64,000 nucleotides of DNA from Orobanche coerulescens (lineage: Eukaryota > Streptophyta > Magnoliopsida > Lamiales > Orobanchaceae), in contig CM065802.1 in assembly GCA_033398695.1 (NCBI GenBank), positions 78,292,096 through 78,356,095 on the forward strand. The letters are read 5' to 3'. The position numbers were made by a program, and so were the translations under genes. Each line of letters begins with the position of its first letter. Position 1 is the stretch's first letter. The notes beneath the pieces were generated by a model that worked only from the letters and a program-made list of their open reading frames with translations, did no database searches and was not told where the DNA came from. Positions 45,383 through 54,700 of the stretch are shown here, piece after piece.

Positions 45383-46500
45383 TTACCACTGATTCGCATT
45401 CGGCTCCTTAAGTACTGGGGCGGAAGCTCGGGTATCAATGGTCTTATCCCCATCCGTACAATAAGTCGCCCTGTGACCCATCTCGCCACAAATATTACAT
45501 TTCAAAGGTGGAAAAGAACACTCACAGTTAAGGTTACCAGTACGATTACAATTGAAGCACGTCACTGCACGAGTCGAACGAAAACTCTTCCCACCCTTAA
45601 AAGAATGCGACGACTTCCCGACAGAATAGTTAGCCTATGAGGTTTCTGAAAGTTGCCACCCTTGCTTCTAGAATAGTTACCGGTGGTCTTCTGCTTCTTC
45701 GGCTCATTAGCAATATCAGTGTTAGCACACAACATATCATATGCTAAAGCCCTGTCTTGGTACTCCTTCAAGGTGGTGCAAGTAAACCCAGCCATATAAC
45801 GTTGTAAATCTATATTCATTCGCATGTCGAAATGGCGGATCTTGTAACGCTCATCACGCACCTGATTCTTCACACGAACTAGCTATTGGTTGTATTCCAC
45901 TATCGCCTGTGAGACTGGAATGTTCTGCGGCTTAGCTTCGAAAAAGGCTCGGATCCTGCTTTCTTGCACTGACCAAGAGCAAAACTCAGCCTCAAGTAGA
46001 TCTTTAAATTCGTCCCATGTAGCAGCATGATCTTGTGGTTTAACAGCTTTCCACCAGGTCGCGGCTTCTTTAGTAAGAAAGTATTGAGCAATAGGTAGCT
46101 TCCTCGTTTTGGGGCAATCAACTGCCTCAAGCATTTTTTCCAGTTTGAAAAGCCAACTCTACCACCCAGCTGGGTCAGTAGCACCGTTAAACTGTGGAGA
46201 ATGCATACGGACCACATTCTGGAGCGAAGCGTCCATTGTCGGATTAGGATTATTCATCTGAACAACTTGTGTCAGGAAGGCCATTTGATTTGCCACCTGT
46301 TGAAGAATATTCGGAACACCAGCATCCGTATTATCTCCTCGTCCGACTGACTGGTCATACTGACTCTCGGTATCTGGATGCATTGAATTAGATAAAGTAT
46401 GGGTATCCGACCCTGCAACAGAACTGAGGGAAACGGCTGCGCCACGCCCTCTCCCGCACCCGCGGCCGCGTCCACGTCCTCATCCCCTGTCAGCAGACAT
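45383..46500 (-). pseudogene. Family C gag
   Basis: The N-terminus near 46500 is Arg-Gly-rich in a broken frame. Following frames show QVANQMAFLTQVV, AQYFLTKEAATWWKAVKPQDH, FCSWSVQESRIRAFFEAKPQN, and FDMRMNIDLQRYMAGFTC. The knuckle region has CFNCNRTGNLNCEC, where the zinc-binding histidine is Asn, and an intact CNICGEMGHRATYC. Several stops divide it. It parallels family B gag domain by domain. Confidence 0.86.
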
Positions 46501-46745
46501 TCTGAAGGACACATATAGTACATAAGTACAATTCAAATCGCACGTCATCAAGGTGACCGATTCCTAAGAATACCAAATTAAAAGTGAAGCGATTGAGGAA
46601 ATACAAGAAGAGTAAAAGGACTTACAAGTACCAGTCGCACTGTGATGATGGCAAGTTAGTGATACTGTAAACAAATGATGACTCAATAGACCCAATAAGA
46701 CCGACAGCCTAGGTATCCATAAACCTAAGCTCTGATATCATATTA
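46501..46745 (-). other. Family C leader and primer binding site
   Basis: At about 46727-46741 the minus strand reads TGATATCAGAGCTTAG, one base from the initiator-tRNA-Met site. The rest of the leader is short and non-coding. Confidence 0.75.
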
Positions 46746-48830
46746 TGTAACACCCCGAAGTTATTCAGGGTATATTACAGCGCCATGAGCCCCTCCATGG
46801 GACCCACAAGGCTATAGATACGCAGAACCATGAATTTCGACTGATAAGGTCTAAACATAATCCAGTGGAAGACAATAAGAATTGGCAACCAAGGTAATAA
46901 TCAATATGATAGAATACAATAGATCGGGAATCAAACCCAAGGCAACACCGGCCAAAACATCAAAATCACGTGAGACACTACTCGATTGTTCATAACCATT
47001 CCAAGTACAACATTATTGAATAGATGACATACAAAATACAGATAGAGACAATACATATCATCACTCTTGCCCATCATCTTCGTGACGACCCGGTACATGT
47101 CTATCCGCTCTCCTGGATCCTGAAATACATGAAAGGTACTTCCTCCAAAAAGGAATTAGCCATCGAATAGCTAGTACAAGTACACAAGTATGAAATACAA
47201 TACTTCTTGCACGATAAAGTAAGCATCTACTCATATCATCAATCATCGAGATATTCAATCCCATATCATTCTCATATTACCAACCTTAATATAAGTATTC
47301 CGGAATAACTAAATCTCATACCATACCTCATGATTAACTGTGGATTCGCACTATAAGCTATGAACCCTCAGAGGACTCGAATCAATCCCGGAGTGGTTAA
47401 CCCAAAAATGTTCAATGGATCGCACTATACGCAACGACCCCTCAGAGGACTCAAAGTCCCATCCCGTAGTGAACATATAATTATACCAACACGATGTTCG
47501 ATGGATCGCACTAAAAGCAACGACCCTTCAGAGGACTCGAAGTTCCATCCCGGAGTGAACATGTGGTTATACACATAAGATTGTTCAATGGGTCGCACTA
47601 TAAGCAATGACCCCTCAGAGGACTCGAAGTCCCATCCCGGAGTGAACATCTTATCAAATACATCACAAACACTTTGCTTTCAACGTCAAGAAATACAATC
47701 ATAAACATATACTTGCCTTTGAGACACAGTCGAGTCAAGGCTAAAGGTACACGATCCTGAGTGGTCTCGAAACGCACTTCCGGTTCTAAATGATCCCCAA
47801 GAAATACGATAACCAAGAATTAATACGCAACTCACAAGAAGGAACTCACGAAACCCCCACTAATGATTCCCCCGATTACAATATCATGAACATAGGGTTG
47901 GGGTAACACCCAACCCTCTTGATTTTGCAACACAACCCAAACCAGGGCATGAAATCATAGGGTTGACATATACACAAGTGAGATTAATCATAAACTCAAA
48001 ATTTCCATGGTCAAAATGGATTATACAACCAAATCGGACAAAACCCCCCAAAATTTCCCCAAGGTAGGGTTTTCAAGAAGTTTACCTTGATTTGGAAGGG
48101 TGAGTAAGATCAAAGGTGTTATAATCTGAACTAATAGCTTGAAGATGATGATAAATGATGATATCCAGTCGGGATCTTCACGAATCGCCCGAAATCGCCC
48201 AAAGAAGAAGATGAAGTGATAAATGACGGAAATGGGATATGCTCCGTCCTATATATACAAAATCCTGTCTAGTGTGTGCTAATCATAAGGATAGTGCGCG
48301 CTAACGGGCCACCACGTAGTCCAGTAGCTTCTGACCCGCATCATTAGCGTGTGCTACTGGCGATGCTAGCACGCGCTACTTAACACAAATAGTGTGCATT
48401 AGATCATCGCCTAGCGTACGCTAACTGCTCGTCCAGAGAAGAGAAACCAACCTACTGCCTCTGCCAAACCCGAGTAATTAGCGTACGCTACTCAACATAA
48501 ATAGCATGCGTTAGCTCGCCGCCTAGCGTGCGATAACTGCTCGCCCAGAGAACAAAACCCGGTTACTTCCTCTGCCATACTCGAGTCATTAACGTGCGCT
48601 ATTGCCGCTGCTGGCGCGCGCTACTAAACACAAATAGGCTACGTTAGCTCATTGCCTAGCATGCGCTAACTGCTCCTCTCAATAATACAACTGCGAAGTC
48701 TGATCACCACAAACATGTTATGAAAGATACGAAACTCTAAAATCAACAATATCTCAATAAGCGTTTACAAAGAGTGACAAAAGTGAAAGAACTTCAAAGC
48801 CAAAAATTTATGAAAAGTACGGGTATTACA
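46746..48830 (-). mobile_element. 5' LTR of family C (2085 bp)
   Basis: It begins on the plus strand with TGTAACACCCCG, ends with GGGTATTACA at 48830, and aligns with 23332-25414. It includes the four-unit tandem repeat at about 47340-47650, a TATA-like site at 48250-48257, and a palindrome array at 48270-48668. Confidence 0.92.
48270..48668. repeat. Palindrome array of the family C 5' LTR
   Basis: It is the counterpart of 24836-25252 with the same groups and 22-bp steps, but one group is shortened near 48480. Many copies are decayed by single G-to-A or C-to-T changes (for example TAGTGTGTGCTA at 48270). The spacer text GTAGTCCAGTAGCTTCTG at 48316-48333 resembles the spacer element of families A and D. 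Confidence 0.9.
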
Positions 48831-49197
48831 GATATCATCCAAGGCAGATACCTAGGAGCTTTGAGCACTTCCACCTAAACTACAATATGAATCATAGGGA
48901 GTATACCTTGACGGAATTGCTGAAAGAGCTTCAAGCTGCGGAAAGTCTCTTCAAGCAAGAGTATCAAGTTCTTGCGGCAACTGGTGTTTCAAATTCTAAA
49001 CCCAAATGGGGAAGAAGAAAAAACAAGTTGGACAAAAGCAAGTGGTACCTCTCATGGTAAAAAGCAAGGCTCCTCATCCTGAGGCGAACAAAAAGCCAAA
49101 GGGAAAGTGATATAAGTGTGGTCAGAAAGGACATTTCAAAGCGGACTGCCCTGCTCTTAAGAAAGGTATGTCTCGTGCACTAGTAGTCAAAATATAT
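48831..49197 (+). pseudogene. Copia-2 gag C-terminus with zinc knuckle
   Basis: Sequence after family C continues copia gag: a helical segment ending in the LTELLKELQAAESLF type, then a CCHC knuckle with one codon turned into a stop (TGATATAAGTGTGG at about 49108), and ADCPALKKGMSRALVVK, matching copia-1 at 13472-13330. It stops at 49197 against the family D LTR. Confidence 0.85.
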
Positions 49198-50275
49198 TAT
49201 TGGAACATTTTATTCCACACATTCAATTTAGAGGTTTTGATGATAAGTTGTTGAACAAAGAAAAACAACAATGAATCAAGAAGAAGTCGAAGACTCTCGA
49301 GCTGGATAGAAAAACATTGAACTGAAGCAACATCACATATAACGTACGTAATGCAACATAGCTAAAGTACATAATAAAGACCAGCTGAAGATACAACATG
49401 GATAACGTACGTAATGAACAAAGCCCAACGTACGCAATGATCTGCGATTAACATACGTAATACAAATAGGTTAACGTATGCTATGAGAAAGTGAAGTTCG
49501 AATTCAAATAAATCAATCCATTGGATTGATTCTAGAAATTTAAAAGGCGTGCAACGGATATGTGAAGATAACGTACGCAACGTAGAGATATTAACATACA
49601 CTAAAAGGAGGATCTAACGTATGCTACGAAGATAGTTAACGTACGCTACGGGAGATACAGAAGCTACTAGACTGAAGTGAACAACATATAATGTACGCAA
49701 CATGTAAAGGTTACGTATGCTAAAGAGCATTACGTGCGCTATGCAGTAAGCTTAACGTATGCTATGAAGAGGGCATTAACCAACGACTAGTTTAGGCTTT
49801 AAAGCCTATAAATACCACTTCATATGGTATTCACAATACAACAACTTCAAGCAAAGTATTCATACATCAGATATTGTTATATTCATTATTGTTGTTGTAA
49901 TCGAGCTTAATTCATAAGAGTTCGAGTGTTTAATTCACTGAACCAAACACGAGAGAAAAGAAAGAAATATAGATTTGATACGGTGTTATTAGGATCGTAG
50001 TTCCGACATTGTTAGAATCATAATCTAAATCCAAGTGAGGTTTTTATAGTACCGATATAAAGCTAGAAAGATTGATTCCTTATCCGATAGAAAAGGAAAA
50101 CAGTTTATCTTGGACCGACGTAAAGACAAGATTGTAATGGTTTATCCTGGACAGAAGACAAGATTGTAACGGTTTACCTCGAATCAATAAAATAAAATGC
50201 AGAAAGGTTTATCTTAAGCCTATAGAAAAAGATACAAAGAGAGGACGTAGGCACATTGCCGAACCTCTATATATC
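49198..50275 (+). mobile_element. Truncated copia LTR of family D
   Basis: It begins TATTGGAACATTTTATTCCACAC, the counterpart of the TGTTGGAATATTTATTCC start of the solo LTR at 51113-52301 (reverse). Similarity to that LTR lasts to about 50275 (GCCGAACCTCTATA), where it jumps into the last part of the copia-2 LTR. A TATA box is at 49807-49814 (CCTATAAATACC). Confidence 0.85.
49340..49764. repeat. Decayed palindrome array of LTR D (TAACGTACGCTA type)
   Basis: Groups start at 49403, 49426, 49449, 49472; at 49569, 49592, 49615, 49637; and at 49689, 49711, 49730, 49753, with an extra copy at 49340. Steps are mostly 22-23 bp. Most copies read TAACGTACGCTA or TAACGTATGCTA, which are G-to-A or C-to-T versions of TAGCGTGCGCTA. 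The array ends about 40 bp before the TATA box at 49807. Confidence 0.88.
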
Positions 50276-50283
50276 AAGCTTTA

Positions 50284-50545
50284 GGTGGGATATGCTCTAG
50301 AAGATTTAAAGGCAGAAAAGGAGAAATTCAAATACTTCGCTTCAAAGGTAACATATTCTAAAATCTTTTAGATCTAGATAGAATACTATAAATTATCATG
50401 TTCACACGCGTAAATATATATTGTTCGTTTAATTGCTTATTAATCTGTGTAATTAATTATTTGACGAGCCTAAATAGATCCGATTCTTGAGGGCCAATTC
50501 TAGTAAACTAAAACCTGCCGCTTCTGCTGCGTTTTATTTCCAACA
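50284..50545 (+). mobile_element. Remnant of the copia-2 3' LTR
   Basis: It aligns with 21265-21537 of the 5' LTR, from GGGATATGCTCTAGAAG to TTATTTCCAACA, and is followed by the ATACA duplication. Its left part, and everything between the gag knuckle and here, was lost or replaced by LTR D. Confidence 0.88.
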
Positions 50546-50586
50546 ATACAAGGATAAAGTATGCTTTGCAGTATACAACCCTAAAA

Positions 50587-51107
50587 CCCAAACGATCATG
50601 CCAGAAGGGAGAAGACAAAGCCGCAAAGTTTGATAGAGTGGTGGTTGGATATTTGATCGTGGTGACGGGATAAAGGTCTTCCTAGCTATCACACCTCATT
50701 ATTGCCACCCCGTCTGAAAATACTTCACAGAAAACCCATAAGGATCAAATTCAACAGTCACAGATTTGTCAGTAGTAAATTTTCGTACTGAGATTAAATT
50801 CGTAATGAGTTTAGGAGCATGTAAGACATCCCGTAAGGATAAAGGGGGGTTCGTGGGAGGTAAACAATTATGACCACAACCACAAATTGTAATTGAATGA
50901 CCATTGCCCACAACAATACCATTATTTTGATTGATCAAATTAAAATAAGATGAGAGATTACCGTTGGAGAGTGTCATATGAGAAGTCGCCCCAATATCCA
51001 TGTACCAATTATGACCAAGGCCATGGTGTGCATAGCGGACTTGATGTCAGCTGGAACATATAAACCATGAGGAGCTACTGCTGCTGTGTATACATGTTGG
51101 GCTAGAG
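50587..51107 (-). pseudogene. Copia-3 protease and GAG-pre-integrase segment
   Basis: The frame 51001-50699 begins MDIGATSHMTLSNGNLSSYF, the copia protease active site with DIGA in place of DTGA, and continues LRDVLHAPKLITNLISVRKF. Past a stop, shifted frames still read GDLYP-like text and a WHDRLG motif of the GAG-pre-integrase domain, which is cut at 50587 by the copia-1 LTR. The rest of this pol must lie outside the window. Confidence 0.85.
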
Positions 51108-51112
51108 AAGGG

Positions 51113-52301
51113 TGTTGGGTACCAAATCGAATATTTGCGCCGTTTTATGCGGAAGCGTAAATAAATTACGGAAAATAAATCACACAAAGATTTATAGAGG
51201 TTCGGCTATTAACGAAGCCTACGTCCTCTCTCGATGTATCTTTTTCTTAGGATTAAGATCAAAACCTCTACGCCTCTCTTCTATCGGTCGAGGGATTACC
51301 GTTACAAGCTCGTCTTCTATCGGTCCGAGTAAAACCGTTTTTCCTTTTCTATTGGATAAGGAATCAACCACTCTAGCTTTCTATGGGTACTAGATAAACC
51401 TCACTTAGATATCGATTGCGATTCTAACAATGCCGGATACTTGATCCTAATAACACCGAATCCAATCGTATCTTTTCTTTTACCTCTCGTGTATAATGTT
51501 GAATGTATAAACACTCAAACTAACAAAATAAGCTCAATATTACAACAACAATGTAAGTATATGATTCTCAGATGTATGACTTGTTTGCTTGAAGTTGTTG
51601 TTCTCAAACAATACCATATGGATGGTATTTATAGGCATTTCCCATAAACTAGCCGTTGCTGGCTGTTTTGACTTGCTAGCGTGCGCTAGCCTTCTTTTGT
51701 AGCGTGCGCTAGATATTTCCAGTTTCAGTCCAGTAGCTTCGTTTTTTCTTTAGCGTACGTTATGCCTCCTTCCTTACGTACGTTATTTCACTTACTTAGC
51801 GTACGTTAACCATGATTGAGTAGCGTGCGTTAACGTAATATATCCGTTGCCTTTCCTTGTCAAACTATCCGTTTGGTGCTTGACTTTGACTTGCTTTTCC
51901 CAACGTTCGGATTGACTGGATTCAAACAACTTAGCGTGCGCTAATCATACTGTGTAGCGTGCACTAATGAAGACTTCATTGCATACGTTTTGTTGTGTTT
52001 GAATTCCTTCACAACGGTAACAGGACTTCGATAGCGTGCGTTAATAATGATGTGTAGCGTGCGCTATCTCAATAGTTTACATCACTGCAGCTTACTTCGA
52101 AACTTGGCTGGAATGCAGCTTACTCCGCGTTAGCGTGCGCTAATGAATATGCCTTAGCGTGCGCTAATGCAGTCCAGATTGCAACTTTTTGCGTCTTCGT
52201 CTGCTTCGTTGTTTTGCTTCGCCTCGATGTTGTTTTGTTGTTAAGCAACTTTAATCATCAAAACATAAATTAAATAATGTGTGGAATAAATATTCCAACA
52301 A
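51113..52301 (-). mobile_element. Solo copia LTR of family D (1189 bp)
   Basis: The ends are TGTTGG and CCAACA in both directions; the flanks carry a perfect duplication AAGGG (51108-51112 and 52302-52306). It interrupts copia-3 gag-protease sequence. A TATA box lies at 51626-51633 in element sense (CCTATAAATACC). Confidence 0.93.
51677..52166. repeat. Palindrome array of the solo LTR D
   Basis: TAGCGTGCGCTA copies start at 51677, 51700; 51751, 51774, 51797, 51821; 51932, 51955; 52032, 52055; 52131, 52155, with steps of 23-24 bp inside groups. A spacer at 51724-51737 reads TTCAGTCCAGTAGC; its reverse complement GCTACTGGACTGAA is present exactly in the gypsy LTR A spacer at 16319-16332. The array lies just upstream of the TATA box. 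Confidence 0.92.
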
Positions 52302-52306
52302 AGGGT

Positions 52307-52403
52307 CCAAAATTCCTGACTGGATTGCTGGGCCAGTTGAAGGGCGAGCCCATGATGTTGTTGGGTAAGAATATGGACGTGGAGCAAAAACCCATTGAGT
52401 TTG
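52307..52403 (-). pseudogene. Copia-3 gag-protease linker
   Basis: This short piece between the solo LTR and the TRIM reads, on the minus strand, a Pro/Ser/Trp-containing stretch (WVFAPRPYSYPTTSWARPS) that links copia-3 gag (53682 and beyond) to its protease (51001). Confidence 0.75.
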
Positions 52404-53676
52404 TGTTAGATTATAGGCGGGTTTAGCCCAATGGGTTTAGGGTTTACCTAAAGCCCATTATGTATCGGTATTTATATGTGTTGTATTTCCCATTATCAAT
52501 CAAGCATTCAGTTTTCTTACATGGTATCGGAGAACTAGGTTCATACCCTGTGCTCACCACAACCCCTTGCCGCCGCCCACCTCCGGCGACCTTCCTATGA
52601 CGCCGTTAGAGGTGCCATCTTTTGCATCCCCTACCTTTTTATTTCCTTTTCTCTCAAATAGACCTTAGCCGCCAGAACATAATAGCCGTCGCCGTCGAGT
52701 GACCTCTGGCGAAGCTCTACCGCTATGTTTCCTGCCGGCATTCTCTTCTTCTACATTTCTGTTTTATGTTGTTTTTGCATCAGATCGAGAGAGACAGAGA
52801 GAAGCGCGGATCTACAACCTTCGGTCTTTTCTGTCCTACGACTGCCAGCGGCTCCGATGCGTCTTCGATGATGTCTTCTCCGTCGCCAGTTTCTCATTTT
52901 CTGTTCCATCTATTTTCAACTTGTCCGGTGATCTGATCTTATCTGGTGATCTAAACCTCCATCTCCAGCGCATCTACCACTACCAGGGTCTCCTTTCAAC
53001 TTGTCCGGCAACGATACAACCAGATCTATGTTCGGAGCTGCTACTGGTAACGGCCTTTAAGATTTGCTTCTGCTGTCTCAGCTCTATCTCTCCATCGATC
53101 TCTCTTATTCTTCTCCGGCGTCGACGTGGTCCGACGAGAACCAGCATATATTTTCTCAACATCTCCGGCGACCACCACTCGATCTGTAACTTAGCCAGCA
53201 TATCCCAGATAACTTCTGCGGCCTCTTCTTCTATGCCGCCAGCATCCTCCGCTGGAGATATACCTTCTTCCTCCGCTGCGTTGAGTCTCTGCTGCCCTTA
53301 TCCTTTGCTGCATATCTCTCCTAATCACCGATGTCATAGATCTCGTTGGCATCCTTCTTCTTCTCAAAACTCTGGCGCCGAATTCACCGGAAACCTGCGC
53401 CGACACTACCGGAGCTCCACTTCTTGCTGTCGGCGACTCCAGGTCAAGATCTCGAGTTCTCGCCTCTCGCCGTTGCTGCCTCCATTTTTTTCTCTCTTTC
53501 TTTTCATATTTGTCAGTTTCATCATCTAGTAGTTTCCCCCGATGAAACTGCGGGGGGATGTTAGAGTATAGGCAGGTTTAGCCCAATGGGTTTAGGGTTT
53601 ACCTAAAGCCCATTATATATCGGTATTTATATGTGTTGTATTTCCCATTATCAATCAAGCATTCAATTATCTTATA
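52404..53676 (+). mobile_element. TRIM: terminal-repeat retrotransposon in miniature (1273 bp)
   Basis: Two 118-bp LTRs (52404-52521 and 53559-53676) start TGTTAG. A primer site TGGTATCGGAGA follows the first, and a polypurine tract CGGGGGGA precedes the second. Flanks GTTTG and ATTTG form an imperfect 5-bp duplication. The short LTRs and small size define a TRIM, which depends on proteins from other elements. The inside has a 276-codon frame unlike retroelement proteins. Confidence 0.9.
52699..53529 (+). CDS. 276-aa Ser/Leu-rich open frame inside the TRIM (unrecognised)
   Basis: The frame fills most of the interval between the TRIM LTRs. It is rich in Ser, Leu and Arg (SSFSSTFLFYVVFAS, ISSSRLSPLLPPFFSLF), with hydrophobic stretches at both ends and no motif I recognise. 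The DNA carries many CTCCGGCGA-type words. It may be an unexpressed frame favoured by a pyrimidine-rich strand, or host sequence captured by the element. I do not assign a function. Confidence 0.3.
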   Translation: MTSGEALPLCFLPAFSSSTFLFYVVFASDRERQREARIYNLRSFLSYDCQRLRCVFDDVFSVASFSFSVPSIFNLSGDLILSGDLNLHLQRIYHYQGLLSTCPATIQPDLCSELLLVTAFKICFCCLSSISPSISLILLRRRRGPTRTSIYFLNISGDHHSICNLASISQITSAASSSMPPASSAGDIPSSSAALSLCCPYPLLHISPNHRCHRSRWHPSSSQNSGAEFTGNLRRHYRSSTSCCRRLQVKISSSRLSPLLPPFFSLFLFIFVSFII

Positions 53677-53681
53677 ATTTG

Positions 53682-54602
53682 TGGTACCCATTGCAGTGAC
53701 CAAGTTGTCCGGCATGCCACTACATTGATAGAGATCTCGCCGGCTATACACCACTGTTTCCACACCCTGGACCACTTCGGACGTCGGTACGCTTACCTCC
53801 GTCTGAGCCGCGTCCTGAACCGCCTTTGCGCCCATGCCCAGAATTGTTGTGGTGGGAATTTTTGTGCTTCTCTCGGTGTGGGCCCGCAAAGTCAGGTGGT
53901 ATTGCGGCATCCTCAACTGCGGCCATCAATGGCCGAACCATAGCTGTGAGACACCATGGATGCAAGTTCGCGTTCTTCCAGATAGAAAGAGGACCGAGCT
54001 TCTGCAAATGGAAGGAGAGGTTTCACATGATGAATTTATGTCCCAACACCTTTGTATGCTTTAATGAGACTTGAAACCAGTTGAAGGACAAAGAGGCTAT
54101 TCGATACAAGAGCCCCAACATTTTTCAGTTGATCCGCAAGGTTTTTGAGACGCTGACAATAGGCAGAGGCATTGGGAAAATCCTCCATACGGGTCGTCGT
54201 GAATTCTTGTTCGAGAGTCATCGCATGAGAGTTTTGATGATCTTGGAAAATATCACGCAGGCGGACCCAAGCATCCATTGTTGTGGCATCTGGTTCGATG
54301 ATGGTGTTCAACAAATCATTTGAAATTGTCGAATATATCCATTGGAGCACGATGGCATCAATGGTTGTCCATAATTCGACTTCATCGCCAGTTTTAGGAT
54401 CCGGTTTCTCCTTACATGAGGGTGGAGGAATGATGTGATGAAGGACTTTGTGAGAACGAGCATGAATCTTGAAAAGCTCGGCCCATGTGCCGTATTGTGA
54501 GTTCTCCATCTCAAGAACAACATAGATGTGATTATTGATATTTTAAACCGCGAATGCCGGGTGGAACACGGACTTAAGCGGAGCAGGTGTTTCATCAGTC
54601 AT
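53682..54602 (-). pseudogene. Copia-3 gag
   Basis: The start ATG is at 54602-54600 (MTDETPAPLKSVFHPAFAV, then a stop). The frame 54509-54036 reads [60 protein letters not shown], and the [30 protein letters not shown] segment in part, as in the copia Gag family UBN2/RE1. A His/Arg/Gly-rich tail is at 54007-53744. The TRIM interrupts the downstream part. No intact knuckle is visible. Confidence 0.88.
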
Positions 54603-54687
54603 GGCGGATGGAAGAAGATGACGAAGAGAAAAAAAGAAGGAGATACTAGGGTGCAACGGAAGAAAGGATGAGGAGGAAAAGAAACCC

Positions 54688-54700
54688 TAGTCTGATACCA
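54688..54700 (-). other. Primer binding site of copia-3
   Basis: The minus strand reads TGGTATCAGACTAGG just upstream of gag, the initiator-tRNA-Met type. The 5' LTR should begin at 54701, but I cannot identify its ends; the adjoining TTTCTTTG lacks the usual terminal CA. Confidence 0.7.

Larger units (their letters stand above)
23332..48830 (-). mobile_element. Family C: Ty3/gypsy chromovirus, split by element E
   Basis: LTRs lie at 23332-25414 (3') and 46746-48830 (5'), with gag, protease and part of RT at 46500-44103, and the rest of RT, RNase H and integrase at 27678-25450, all on the minus strand. The outer edge of the 3' LTR has lost about 17 bp and some host sequence, so no target duplication can be shown. 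Its proteins resemble family B throughout. Element E sits in the RT gene at a CGCAT site. Confidence 0.9.
20074..50545 (+). mobile_element. Copia-2: plus-strand copia element, split and internally deleted
   Basis: The 5' LTR (20074-21537) starts TGTTAGGTTG and ends TTCCAACA. The outer flanks carry a perfect duplication ATACA (20069-20073 and 50546-50550), and the flanking sequences join into a continuous copia-1 LTR. Internally it has a primer site, a leader, the gag N-terminus, the 25.5-kb family C insertion, a gag knuckle, then a truncated LTR of family D fused to the last about 260 bp of its own 3' LTR. All of pol is missing. Confidence 0.88.
15533..50586 (-). mobile_element. Copia-1 5' LTR, split by two later insertions
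   Basis: LTR sequence runs 15533-15849, resumes at 18952-20073 after the solo LTR of family A, and finishes at 50546-50586 after copia-2. The inner end TGTTGGAAATAAAACGC at 15533 matches, in reverse, the end of the copia-2 LTR. The outer end near 50581-50586 (CTAAAA) corresponds to the CTAACA expected from copia-2 with a mutation. The flank at 50587 is copia-3, so copia-1 is the younger of those two. Confidence 0.85.

Noticed and set aside
52980..53406. Minus-strand frames inside the TRIM
   Set aside because: Short Arg-rich mirror frames of the pyrimidine-rich strand.
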